From assembly GCF_052857255.1 (NCBI RefSeq), contig NW_027526501.1:372001-436000 (forward strand): a stretch of 64,000 nt of DNA, read 5' to 3'. A program made the position numbers and the translations under genes. Of the stretch, positions 27,480 through 42,400 are shown in pieces (positions within the stretch are counted from its first letter, which is position 1; every line of letters begins with the position of its first letter). The notes under the pieces were generated by a model. The model was given only the letters and a program-made list of their open reading frames with translations, had not been told where the DNA came from and ran no database searches. This stretch comes from Amblyomma americanum (Eukaryota > Arthropoda > Arachnida > Ixodida > Ixodidae).

Positions 27480-30400
27480 CCATGTGATACGCGTCAAAAC
27501 TTTTTCTAATAACTGCGCGAAAAGCATGTATTCGTGCTTAATAGAACAAAACAAGCTGTTTTAGTACGAAGTGAGCTAGATATGAGCAACGGTTTACAAG
27601 TGTCCGTGTGATACGCGTCAAAACTTTTTCTCTCCTAATTGCGAAAACGTGCTTACGTGCGCTCATAACGTGCTTAATACAACGAAACAAGCTGTTTTAC
27701 ACCGAAAAGAGCTAAATCTGAACACATCGGTTATTTGTGTCTCTGTGATACGCCTCAAAACCGTTTTCTCTTAAAACTGCGCGCAAAGCATGTATTCGTG
27801 CTTAATACAACAAAACAAGCTGTTTTAGACCGAAGTGAGCTAGATATGAACACCGGTTTTACAAGTGTCCGTGTGATACGCGTCAAAACTTTTTCTCTCA
27901 TAACTGCGCGAAAAGCATGTATTCTTGCTTAATACAACGAAACAAGCTGTTTAAGACCAAAACGAGCTAGATCTGAACACATCGGTTTTAAGTGTTCGTG
28001 TGATACGCGTCAAAACTTTTCCTCTCATAACTGCGCGAAAAGCACGTATTCGTGCTTAATACAACAAAACAAGCTGTTTTGGACAACAATGAGCTAGATA
28101 TGAACACCGGTTTTACAAGTGTCCGTGTGATACGCGTCAAAACTTTTTCTCTCATAACTGAGCGAAAATCATGCATTCGTGCTTAATACAACGAAAGAAG
28201 CTGTTTTAGATCAAAACGAGCTAGATATGAACACATCGGTTTTACAAGTGACCGTGTGATACGCGTCAAAACTTTTTCTCTCATAACTGCGCGAAAAGCA
28301 TGTATTCGTGCTTAATACAACGAAACAAGCTGTTTTAGACCAAAAGGATCTAGATATGAACACATCGGTTTTACAAGTGTCCCTGTGATACGCGTCAAAA
28401 CTTTTTCTCTCATAACTGCGCGGAGAGGATGTATTCGTGATTAAAACAAAGAAACAAGCTGTTTTAGAACGAAACGATCTAAAGCTGAACATCGGTTTAC
28501 AAGCGTCCGTGTGATACGCGTCAATGTTTTTTCTCTCATAACTGCACGAAAAGTATGTATTCGCGCTTAATACAACGAAACAAGCTATTTTACACCAAAA
28601 CGAGCTAGATATGAACACATCGGTTTTACAAGTGACCGTCTGATACGCGTCAAAACGTTTCCTCTCATAACTGCGCGAAAAGCATGTATTTGTGCTTAAT
28701 ACAACGAGACAAGCTGTTTTAGATCGAAACGAGCTGGATCTAAACAGATCGGTTTTGCGAGTCCGAGTGATACGCGTCAAAACTTTTCTCTCATAACTGC
28801 GCGAAAAGCATGTATTCTTGATTAAAACAACGAAAAAAAGCTGTTTTAGACTGAAACAAGCTAGATATAAACACATCGGTTTACAAGTGTCAGTGTGATA
28901 CGCGTCAAAACGTTTTCTCATAACTGCGCGAAAAGCATGTATTCGTGTTTAAAACAACGAAACAAGCTGTTTTAGACCGAAACGAGCTAAATCTGAACAC
29001 ATCGGTTTTACAAGTGTCCATGTGATACGCGTCAAAACATTTTCTCATAACTGCGCGAAAAGCATGTATTCGTGCTTAATAGAACGAAACAAGCTGTTTT
29101 AGACCGAAACGAGCTAAATCTGAACACATCGGTTTTACAAGTGTCCATGTGATACACGTCAAAACTTTTTCTCTCATAACTGCGCGAAAAGCATGTATTC
29201 GTGCTTAATACAACGAAGCAAGCTGTTTTAGACCAAAACGAGCTAGATATGAACACATCGGTTTTACAAGTGACCGTGTGATACGCGTCAAAACTTTTTC
29301 TCTCATAACTGCGCGAAAAGCATGTATTCGTGCTTAATACAACGAAACAAGCTGTTTTAGACCAAAAGGATCTAGATATGAACACATCGGTTTTACAAGT
29401 GTCCCTGTGATACGCGTCAAATCTTTTTCTCTTATAACTGCGCGAAAACATGTATTCGTGCCTAATACAACAAAACAAGCTGTTTTAGACCGAAGTGAGC
29501 CAGATATGAGCAACGGCTTTACAAGTGTCCGTGTGATACGCGTCAAAACTTTTTCTCTCATAACTGCGCGAAAAGCATGTATTCTTGCTTAAAACGACGA
29601 AACAAGCTGTTTTAGACCGAAGCGAGTTAAATCTGAACACATCGGTTTTACAAGTGTCCATGTGATACGCGTCAAAACTTCTTGTCTCATAAATGCGCGA
29701 AAAGCATGTATTCGTGCTTAATACAACGAAACAAGCTGTTTTAGACCAAAAGGATCTAGATATGAACATATCGGTTTTACAAGTGTCCTTGCGATACGCG
29801 TCAAAACTTTTTCTCTTATAACTGCGCGAAAAGCATGTATTCGTGCTTAATACAACGAAACAATCTGTTTTAGACCGAAAGGAGCTAGATCTAATCACAT
29901 CGGCTTTGCAAGTGTCCATGTGATACGCGTCAAAACTTTTTCTATTAACTGCGCTAAAAGCATGTATTCCTGCTTAATAAAACGAAACAAAAACAAGCTG
30001 TTTTACACCACAACGAGCTAGATATGAACACGTCGGTTTTACAAGTGACCGTGCGATACGCGTCAAAACATTTCTCATAACTGCGAAAAGCATGTATTCG
30101 TGCTTAATACAACGAAGCAAGCTGTTTTACACCGAAAAGAGCTAAATCTGAACACATCGATATACGTGTCCCTGTGGTACGCGTCAAAACTTTTTCTCTT
30201 AAAACTGCGCGCAAAACATGTATTCGTGCTTAATACAACAAAACAAGCTGTTTTAGATAAAAATGAGCTAGATATGAACACCGGTTTTACAAGTGTCCGT
30301 GTGATAAGCGTCAAAACTTCTTCTCTCACAACTGCGCGAAAAGCATGTATTTTTGCTTAAAACAACGAAACAAGCTGTTTTAGACCGAAACGAGCTAAAT

Positions 30401-33400
30401 CTGAACACATCGGTTTTACAAGTGTCCATGTGATACGCGTCAAAACTTTTTCTCATAACTGCGCGAAAAGCATGTATTCGTGCCTAATACAACGAAAAAG
30501 CTGTTTTACACCAAAACGAGCTAGATATGAACACATCGGAATTACAAGTGTCCATGTGATACGCGTCAAAACTTTTTCTCTCATAACTGCGCGAAAAGCA
30601 TGTATTCGTGCTTAATACAACGAAACAAGCTGTTTTAGACCAAAACGAGATAGATATGAACACATCGGTTTTACAAGGGACCGTGTGATACGCGTCAAAA
30701 CTATTTCTCTCATAACTGCGCGAAAAGCATGTATTTGTGCTTAATACAACGAAACAAGCTGTTTTAGACCAAAAGGATCTAGATATGAACACATCGGTTT
30801 TACAAGTGTCCCTGTGATACGCGTCAAAACTTTTTCTCTTATAACTGCGCGAAAAGCATGTATTCGTGCTTAGAACAACGACACAAGTTGTTTTAGACCG
30901 AAACAAGCTAGATCTAAACACATCGGTTTTGCAAGAGTCCGAGTGTTATGCGTCAATAAGTTTCTCTCATAAGTGCGCGAAAAGCATGTATTCGTGATTA
31001 AAACAAAGAAACAAGCTGTTTTAGACCGAAACAGGCTAAATCTGAACATCGGTTTACAAGTGTCAGTGTGATACGCATCAAAACGTTTTCTCATAACGGC
31101 GCGATAAGCATGTATTCGTGCTTAATAGAACGAAACAAGCTGTTTTAGACCGAAACGAGCTAAATCTGAACACATCTTTTTTACAAGTGTCCGTGTGATA
31201 CGCGCCAATATTTTTTCTCTCATAACTGCGCGAAAAGCATGTATTCGTGCCTAAAACAATGAAACAAGCTGTTTTACACCGAAACGAGTTAAATCTGAAC
31301 ATATCGGTTTTACAAGTGTCCATGTGATACGCGTCAAAACTTTTTCTAATAACTGCGCGAAAAGCATGTATTCGTGCTTAATACAACGAAAGAAAAACAA
31401 GCTGTTTTACACCGAAACGAGCTAGATATGAACACGTCGGTTTTGCAAGTGACCGTGCGATACGCGTCAAAACTTTTTCTCTCATAACTGCGAAAAGCAT
31501 GTATTCATGCTTAATACAACGAAACAAGCTGTTTTACACCGAAAAGAGCTAAATCTGAGCACATCGGTTATACGTGTCCCTGTGATACGCGTCAAAACTT
31601 TTTCTGTTAAAACTGCGCGCAAAGCATGTATTCGTGCTTAATACAACAAAACAAGCTGTTTTAGACCGAAGTGAGCTAGATATGAGCAACGGTTTTACAA
31701 GTGTCCGTGTGATACGCGTCAAAACTTTTTCTCCAATAACTGCGCGAAAAGCATGTATTCTTGCTTAATACAACGAAACAAGCTATTTTACACCGAAAAG
31801 AGTTAAATCTGAACACATCGGTTAGATGCGTCCCTGTGATACGCGTCAAAACTTTTTCTCTTAAAACTGCGCGCAAAGCATGTATTCGTGCTTAATACAA
31901 CAAAACAAGCTGTTTTAAACCAATACGGGCTAAATCTGAACACATCGGTTTTACAAGTGTCCATGTTATACGCGTCAAAACTTTTTCTCATAACTGCGCG
32001 AAAAGCATGTATTCGTGCTTAATAGAACGAAACAAGCTGGTTTAGACCGAAACGAGCTAAATCTGAACACATCTGTTTTACAAGTGTCCATGTGATACGC
32101 GTCAAAACTTTTTCTCATAACTGCGCGAAAAGCATGTATTCGTGCTTAATACGATGAAACAAGCTGTTTTACCAAAACGAGCTAGATATGAACACAACGG
32201 ATTTACAAGTGACCGTGTGATACGCGTCAAAACGTTTTCTCATAACTGCGCGAAAAGCATGTATTCGTGCCTAATAGAACGAAACAAGCCGTTTTAGACC
32301 GAAATGAGCTAAATCTGAACACATCGGTTTTACAAGTGTCTATGTGATACGCGTCAAAACTTTTTCTCATAACTGCGCGAAAAGCATGTATTCGTGCCTA
32401 ATACAACGAAACAAGCTGTTTACACCAAAACGAGCTAGATATGAACACATCGGATTTACAAGTGTCATGTGTTACGCGTCAAAACGTTTTCTCATAACTG
32501 CGCGAAAAGCATGTATTCGTGCTTAATAGAACGAAACAAGCTGTTTTAGACCGAAACGAGCTAAATCTGAACACATCGGTTTTAAAAGTGTCCGTGTGAT
32601 ACGCGTCAATATTTTTTTCTCTCATAACTGCGCGAAAAGCATGTATTCGTGCCTAAAACAATGAAATAAGCTGTTTTAGACCGAAACGAGTTAAATCTGA
32701 ACACATCGGTTTTACAAGTGTCCATGTGATACGCGTCAAAACTTTTTATAATAACTACGCGAAAAGCATGTACTCGTGCTTAATACAACGAAACAAAAAC
32801 AAGCTGTTTTACACCAAAACGAGCTAGATATGAACACGTCGGTTTTACAAGTGACCGTGCGATACGCGTTAAACTTTTTCTCTCATAACTGCGAAAACGT
32901 GCTTACGTGCTCTCATAACGTGCTTAATACAACGAGACAAGCTGTTTTAGATCGAAACGAGCTAGATCTAAACAGATCGGTTTTGCGAGTCCGAGTGATA
33001 CGCGTCAAAACTTTTCTCTCATAACTGCGCGAAAACATGTATTCGTGATTAAAACAACGAAAAAAAGCTGTTTTAGACCGAAACAAGCTAGATCTAAACA
33101 CATCGGTTTACAAGTGTCAGTGTGATACGCGTCAAAATGTTTTCTCATAACTGCGCGAAAAGCATGTATACGTGTTTAAAACAACGAAACAAGCTGTTTT
33201 AGACCAAAACGAGCTAAATCTGAACACATCGGTTTTACAAGTGTCCATGTGATACGAGTCAAAACTTTTTCTCATAACTGCGCAAAAATCAAGTATTCGT
33301 GCTTAATACAACGAAACAAACTGTTTTACACCGAAAAGAGCTAAATCTGAACACATCGGTTATACGTGTCCTTGTGATACGCGTCAAAACTTTTTCTCTT

Positions 33401-36400
33401 AAAACTGCGCGCAAAGCATGTATTCGTGCTTAATAGAACGAAACAAGCTGTTTTAGACCGAAACGAGCTAAATCTGAACACATCTGTTTTACAAGTGTCC
33501 ATGTGATACGCGTCAAAACTTTTTCTCATAACTGCGCGAAAAGCATGTATTCGTGCTTAATACAATGAAACAAGCTGTTTTACCAAAACGAGCTAGATAT
33601 GAACACATCGGATTTACAAGTGACCGTGTGATACGCGTCAAAACTTTTTCTCATAACTGCGCGAAAAGCATGTATTCGTGCTTAATAGAACGAAACAAGC
33701 TGTTTTAGACCGAAATGAGCTAAATTTGAACACATCGGTTTTACAAGTGTCTGTGTGATACGCGTCAAAACTTTTTCTCATAACTGCGCGAAAAGCATGT
33801 ATTCGTGCCTAATACAACGAAACAAGCTGTTTTACACCAAAACGAGCTAGATATGAACACATCGGATTTACAAGTGTCCAAGTGATACGCGTCAAAACTT
33901 TTTCTCTCGAGCGAAAAGCATGTATTCTTGCTTAATACAACGAAACAAGCTGTTTTAGACCAAAACGAGCTAGATATGAACACATCGGTTTTACAAGTGA
34001 CCGTGTGATACGCGTCAAAACTTTTTCTCTCAAAACTGCGCGAAAAGCATGTATTCGTGCTTAATACAACGAAACTAGCTGTTTTAGACCGAAACGAGCT
34101 AAATCTGAACACATCGGTTTTACAAGTGTCCATGTGATACGCGTCAAAACTTTTTCTCTCATAACTGCGCGAAAAGCATGTATTGTGCGTAATACAACGA
34201 AACAAGCTGTTTTAGACCAAAACGAGCTAGATATGAACACATCGGTTTTACAAGTGACCGTGTGATACGCGTCAAAACTTTTTCTCTCATAACTGCGCGA
34301 AAAGCATGTATTCGTGCTTAATACAACGAAACAAGCTGTTTTAGACCAAAAGGATCTAGATATGAACACATCGGTTTTACAAGTGTCCCTGTGATACGCG
34401 TCAAAACTTTTTCTCTTATAACTGCGCGAAAAGCATGTATTCGTGCTTAATACAACGAAACAATCTGTTTTAGACCAAAACGAACTAGATCTGAGCCCAT
34501 CGGTTTTACAAGTGTCCGTGTGATACGCGTCAAAACTTTTTCTCTCATAACTGCGCGAAAAGCGTGTATTCGTACCTAAAACAACGAGACAAGCTGTTTT
34601 AGACCTAAAGCTGCTAGATCTAATCACATCGGCTTTGCAAGTGTCCATGTGATACGCGTCAAAACCTTTTCTATTAACTGCGCGAAAAGCATGCATTCGT
34701 GCTTAATAAAACGAAACAAAAACAAGCTGTTTTACACCAAAACGAGCTAGATATGAACACGTGGGTTTTACAAGTGACCATGCGATACGCGTCAAAACAT
34801 TTCTCATAACTGGGAAAAGCATGTATTCGTGCTTAATACAACGAAACAAGCTGTTTTACACCGAAAAGAGCTAAATCTGAACACATCGGTATACGTGTCC
34901 CTGTGGTACGCGTCAAAACTTTTTCTCTTAAAACTGCCCGCAAAGCTTGTATTCGTGCTTAATACAACAAAACAAGCTGTTTTAGACAAAAATGAGCTAG
35001 ATATGAACACCCGTTTTACAAGTGTCCGTGTGATACGCGTCAAAACTTTTTCTCTCATAACTGCGCGAAAAGCATGTATTCGTGCCTAAAACAATGAAAT
35101 AAGCTGTTTTAGACCGAAACGAGTTAAATCTGAACACATCGGTTTTACAAGTGTCCATGTGATACGCGTCAAAACTTTTTCTAATAACTACGCGAAAAGC
35201 ATGTATTCGTGCTTAATACAACGAAACAAAAACAAGCTGTTTTACACCAAAACGAGCTAGATATGAACACGTCGGTTTTACAAGTGACCGTGCGATATGC
35301 GTTAAACTTTTTCTCTCATAACTGCGAAAACGTGCTTACGTGCTCTCATAACGTGCTTAATACAACGAGACAAGCTGTTTTAGATCGAAACGAGCTAGAT
35401 CTAAACAGATCGGTTTTGCGAGTCCGAGTGATACGCGTCAAAACTTTTCTCTCATAACTGCGCGAAAACATGTATTCGTGATTAAAACAACGAAAAAAAG
35501 CTGTTTTAGACCGAAACAAGCTAGATCTACACACATCGGTTTACAAGTGTCCGTGTGATACGCGTCAAAATGTTTTCTCATAACTGCGCGAAAAGCATGT
35601 ATACGTGTTTAAAACAACGAAACAAGCTGTTTTAGACCAAAACGAGCTAAATCTGAACACATCGGTTTTACAAGTGTCCATGTGATACGAGTCAAAACTT
35701 TTTCTCATAACTGCGCAAAAATCATGTATTCGTGCTTAATACAACGAAACAAACTGTTTTACACCGAAAAGAGCTAATTCTGAACACATCGGTTATACGT
35801 GTCCCTGTGATACGCGTCAAAACTTTTTCTCTTAAAACTGCGCGCAAAGCATGTATTCGTGCTTAATAGAACGAAACAAGCTGTTTTAGACCGAAACGAG
35901 CTAAATCTGAACACATCTGTTTTACAAGTGTCCATGTGATACGCGTCAAAACTTTTTCTCATAACTGCGCGAAAAGCATGTATTCGTCCTTAATACAATG
36001 AAACAAGCTGTTTTAATAAAACGAGCTAGATATGAACACATCGGATTTACAAGTGACCGTGTGATACGCGTCAAAACTTTTTCTCATAACTGCACGAAAA
36101 GCATGTATTCGTGCTTAATAGAACGAAACAAGCTGTTTTAGACCGAAATGAGCTAAATCTGAACACATCGGTTTTACAAGTGTCTGTGTGATACGCGTCA
36201 AAACTTTTTCTCATAACTGCGCGAAAAGCATGTATTCGTGCCTAATACAACGAAACAAGCTGTTTTACACCAAAACGAGCTAGATATGAACACATCGGAT
36301 TTACAAGTGTCCAAGTGATACGCGTCAAAACTTTTTCTCTCGAGCGAAAAGCATGTATTCTTGCTTAATACAACGAAACAAGCTGTTTTAGACCAAAACG

Positions 36401-39400
36401 AGCTAGATATGAACACATCGGTTTTACAAGTGACCGTGTGATACGCGTCAAAACTTTTTCTCGTCAAAAACTGCGCGAAAAGCATGTATTCGTGCTTAAT
36501 ACAACAAAACTAGCTGTTTTAGACCAAAAGGATCTAGATATGAACACATCGCTTTTACAAGTGTCCCTGTGATACGCGTCAAAACTTTTCCTCTTATAAC
36601 TGCGCGAAAAGCATGTATTCGTGCTTAATACAACAAAACAAGCTGTTTTAGACCGAAGTGAGCTAGATATGAACACCCGGTTTTACAAGTGTCCGTGTGA
36701 TACGCGTCAAAACTTTTCCTCTCATAACTGCGCGAAAAGCATGTATTCTTGCTTAATACAACGAAACAAGCTGTTTTAGACCGAAACGAGCTAAATCTGA
36801 ACACATCGGATTTACAAGTGTCCCTGTGATACGCGTCAAAACTTTTTCTCACATAACTGCGCGGAAAGGATGTATTCGTGATTAAAACAAAGAAACAAGC
36901 TGTTTTAAACCGAAACGAGCTAAATCTGAACATCGGTTTACAAGTGTCAGTGTGATACGCGTCAAAACATTTTCCATAACTGCGCGAAAAGCATGTATTC
37001 GTGCTTAATACAACGAAACAAGCTGTTTTAGACCGAAACGAGCTAAATGTGAACACATCGGTTTTACAAGCGTCCGTGTGATACGCGTCAATGTTTTTTC
37101 TCTCAAAACTGCACGAAAAGTATGTATTCGTGCTTAATACAACGAAACAAGCTGTTTTACACCAAAACGAGCTAGATATGAACACATCGGTTTTACAAGT
37201 CACCGTCTGATACGCGTCAAAACTTTTCTCTCATAACTGCGCGAAAAGCATGTATTCGTGATTAAAACAACGAAAAAAAGCTGTTTTAGACCGAAACAAG
37301 CTGGATCTAAACGCATCGGTTTACAAGTGTCAGTGTGATACGCGTCAAAACTTTTTCTCTCATAACTGCGCGAAAAGCATGTATTGTGCGTAATACAACG
37401 AAACAAGCTGTTTAGACCAAAACGAGCTAGATATGAACACATCGGTTTTACAAGTGACCGTGTGATACGCGTCAAAACTTTTTCTCTCATAACTGCGCGA
37501 AAAGCATGTATTCGTGCTTAATACAACGAAACAAGCTGTTTTAGACCAAAAGGATCTAGATATGAACACATCGGTTTTACAAGTGTCCCTGTGATACGCG
37601 TCAAAACTTTTTCTCTTATAACTGCGCGAAAAGCATGTATTCGTGCTTAATACAACGAAACAATCTGTTTTAGACCAAAACGAACTAGATATGAGCACAT
37701 CGATTTTACAAGTGTCCGTGTGATACGCGTCAAAACTTTTTCTCTCATAACTGCGCGAAAAGCGTGTATTCGTACCTAAAACAACGAGACAAGCTGTTTT
37801 AGACCTAAAGCTGCTAGATCTAATCACATCGGCTTTGCAAGTGTCCATGTGATACGCGTCAAAACCTTTTCTATTAACTGCGCGAAAAGCATGCATTCGT
37901 GCTTAATAAAACGAAACAAAAACAAGCTGTTTTACACCAAAACGAGCTAGATTGAACACGTGGGTTTTACAAAGTGACCATGCGATACGCGTCAAAACAT
38001 TTCTCATAACTGGGAAAAGCATGTATTCGTGCTTAATACAACGAAACAAGCTGTTTTACACCGAAAAGAGCTAAATCTGAACACATCGGTATACGTGTCC
38101 CTGTGGTACGCGTCAAAACTTTTTCTCTTAAAACTGCCCGCAAAGCTTGTATTCGTGCTTAATACAACAAAACAAGCTGTTTTAGACAAAAATGAGCTAG
38201 ATATGAACACCGGTTTTACAAGTGTCCGTGTGATACGCGTCAAACTTTTTCTCTCATAACTGCGCGAAAAGCATGTATTTTTGCTTAAAACAACGAAACA
38301 AGCTGTTTTAGACCGAAACGAGCTAAATCTGAACACATCGGTTTTACAAGTGTCCATGTGATACGCGTCAAAACTTTTTCTCATAGCTGCGCGAAAAGCA
38401 TGTATTCGTGCTTAATAGAACGAAACAAGCTGTTTTAGACCGAAACGAGCTAAATCTGAACACATCGGTTTTACAAGTGTCCATGTGATACGCGTCAAAA
38501 CTTTTTCTCATAACTGCGCGAAAAGCATGTATTCGTGGCTAATACAACGAAACAAGCTGTTTTACACCAAAACGAGCTAGATATGAACACATCGGACTTA
38601 CAAGTGTCCATGTGATACGCGTCAAAACTATTTCTCTCATAACTGCGCGAAAAGCATGTATTCGTGCTTAATACAACGAAACAAGCTGTTTTAGACCAAA
38701 AGGATCTAGATATGAACACATCGGGTTTACAAGTGTCCCTGTGATACGCGTCAAAACTTTTTCTCTCATAATTGCGAAAACGTGCTTACGTGCGCTCATA
38801 ACGTGCTTAATACAACGAAACAAGCTGTTTTACACCGAAAAGAGCTAAATCTGAACACATCGGTTATTTGTGTCTCTGTGATACGCCTCAAAACCGTTTT
38901 TCTCTTAAAACTGCGCGCAAATCATGTATTCGTGCTTAATACAACAAAACAAGCTGTTTTAGACCGAAGTGAGCTAGATATGAACACCGGTTTTACAAGT
39001 GTCCGTGTGATACGCGTCAAAACTTTTTCTCTCATAACTGCGCGAAAAGCATGTATTCTTGCTTAATACAACGAAACAAGCTGTTTAAGACCAAAACGAG
39101 CTAGATCTGAACACATCGGTTTTAAGTGTTCGTGTGATACGCGTCAAAACTTTTCCTCTCATAACTGCGCGAAAAGCACGTATTCGTGCTTAATACAACA
39201 AAACAAGCTGTTTTGGACAACAATGAGCTAGATATGAACACCGGTTTTACAAGTGTCCGTGTGATACGCGTCAAAACTTTTTCTCTCATAACTGAGCGAA
39301 AATCACGTATTCGTGCTTAATACAACAAAACAAGCTGTTTTGGACAACAATGAGCTAGATATGAACACCGGTTTTACAAGTGACCGTGTGATACGCGTCA

Positions 39401-42400
39401 AAACGTTTTCTCTCATAACTGCGCGAAAAGCATGTATTCGTGCTTAATACAACGAAACAAGCTGTTTTAGACCAAAAGGATCTAGATATGAACACATCGG
39501 TTTTACAAGTGTGCCTGTGATACGCGTCAAAACTTTTTCTCTCATAACTGCGCGGAGAGGATGTATTCGTGATTAAAACAAAGAAACAAGCTGTTTTAGC
39601 ACGAAACGAGCTAAATCTGAACATCGGTTTACAAGTGTCAGTGTGATACGCGTCAAAACATTTTCTCATAACTGCGCGAAAAGCATGTATTCGTGCTTAT
39701 AACAACCAAACAAGGTGTTTTAGACCGAAACGAGCTAAATGTGAACACATCGGTTTTACAAGCGTCCGTGTGATACGCGTCAATGTATTTTCTCTCATAA
39801 CTGCACGAAAAGTATGTATTCGTGCTTAATACAACGAAACAAGCTGTTTTACACCAAAACAAGCTAGATATGAACACATCGGTTTTACAAGTGACCGTCT
39901 GATACGCGTCAAAACGTTTCCTCTCATAACTGCGCGAAAAGCATGTATTTGTGATTAATAACGAGACAAGCTGTTTTAGATCGAAACGAGCTAGATCTAA
40001 ACAGATCGGTTTTGCGAGTCCGAGTGATACGCGTCAAAACTTTTCTCTCATAACTGCGCGAAAAGCATGTATTCGTGATTAAAACAACGAAAAAAAGCTG
40101 TTTTAGACTGAAACAAGCTAGATCTAAACACATCGGTTTACAAGTGTCAGTGTGATACGCGTCAAAACGTTTTCTCATAACTGCGCGAAAAGCATGTATT
40201 CGTGTTTAAAACAACGAAACAAGCTGTTTTAGACCGAAACGAGCTAAATCTGAACACATCGGTTTTACAAGTGTCCATGTGATACGCGTCAAAACATTTT
40301 CTCATAACTGCGCGAAAAGCATGTATTCGTGCTTAATAGAACGAAACAAGCTGTTTTAGATCGAAACGAGCTAAATCTGAACACATCGGTTTTACAAGTG
40401 TCCATGTGATACGCGTCAAAACTTTTTCTAATAACTGCGCGAAAAGCATGTATTCGTGCTTAATACAACAAAACAAGCTGTTTTAGTACGAAGTGAGCTA
40501 GATATGAGCAACGGTTTACAAGTGTCCGTGTGATACGCGTCAAAACTTTTTCTCTCATAATTGCGAAAACGTGCTTACGTGCGCTCATAACGTGCTTAAT
40601 ACAACGAAACAAGCTGTTTTACACCGAAAAGAGCTAAATCTGAACACATCGGTTATTTGTGTCTCTGTGATACGCCTCAAAACCGTTTTCTCTTAAAACT
40701 GCGCGCAAAGCATGTATTCGTGCTTATTACAACAAAACAATCTGTTTTAGACCGAAGTGAGCTAGATATGAACACCGGTTTTACAAGTGTCCGTGTGACA
40801 CGCGTCAAAACTTTTTCTCTCATAACTGCGCGAAAAGCATGTATTCTTGCTTAATACAACGAAACAAGCTGTTTAAGACCAAAACGAGCTAGATCTGAAC
40901 ACATCGGTTTTAAGTGTTCGTGTGATACGCGTCAAAACTTTTCCTCTTATAACTGCGCGAAAAGCACGTATTCGTGCTTAATACAACAAAACAAGCTGTT
41001 TTGGACAACAATGAGCTAGATATGAACACCGGTTTTACAAGTGTCCGTGTGATACGCGTCAAAACTTTTTCTCTCATAACTGAGCGAAAATCATGCATTC
41101 GTGCTTAATACAACGCAAGAAGCTGTTTTAGATCAAAACGAGCTAGATATGAACACATCGGTTTTACAAGTGACCGTGTGATACGCGTCAAAACTTTTTC
41201 TCTCATAACTGCGCGAAAAGCATGTATTCGTGCTTAATACAACGAAAGAAGCTGTTTTAGACCAAAAGGATCTAGATATGAACACATCGGTTTTACAAGT
41301 GTCCCTGTGATACGCGTCAAAACTTTTTCTCTCATAACTGCGCGGAGAGGATGTATTCGTGATTAAAACAAAGAAACAAGCTGTTTTAGAACGAAACGAG
41401 CTAAATCTGAACATCGGTTTACAAGTGTCAGTGTGATACGCGTCAAAACATTTTCTCATAACTGCGCGAAAAGCATGTATTCGTGCTTAATACAACGACA
41501 CAAGGTGTTTTGGACCGAAACGAGCTAAATGTGAACACATCGGTTTTACAAGCGTCCGTGTGATACGCGTCAATGTTTTTTCTCTCATAACTGCACGAAA
41601 ATTATGTATTCGTGCTTAATACAACGAAACAAGCTGTTTTACACCAAAACGAGCTAGATATGAACACATCGGTTTTACAAGTGACCGTCTGGTACGCGTC
41701 AAAACGTTTCCTCTCATAACTGCGCGAAAAGCATGTATTTGTGCTTAATACAACGAGACAAGCTGTTTTAGATCGAAACGAGCTAGATCTAAACAGATCG
41801 GTTTTGCGAGTCCGAGTGATACGCGTCAAAACTTTTCTCTCATAACTGCGCGAAAAGCATGTATTCGTGATTAAAACAACGAAAAAAAGCTGTTTTAGAC
41901 TGAAACAAGCTAGATCTAAACACATCGGTTTACAAGTGTCAGTGTGATACGCGTCAAAACGTTTTCTCATAACTGCGCGAAAAGCATGTATTCGTGTTTA
42001 AAACAACGAAACAAGCTGTTTTAGACCGAAACGAGCTAAATCTGAACACATCGCTTTTACAAGTGTCCATGAGATACGCGTCAAAACATTTTCTCATAAC
42101 TGCGCGAAAAGCATGTATTCGTGCTTAATAGAACGGAACAAGCTGTTTTAGACCGAAACGAGCTAAATCTGAACACATCGGTTTTACAAGTGTCCATGTG
42201 ATACGCGTCAAAACTTTTTCTCTCATAACTGCGCGAAAAGCATGCATTCGTGCTTAATAAAACGAAACAAAAACAAGCTGTTTTACACCACAACGAGCTA
42301 GATATGAACACGTCGGTTTTACAAGTGACCGTGCGATACGCGTCAAAACATTTCTCATAACTGCGAAAAGCATGTATTCGTGCTTAATACAACGAAACAA

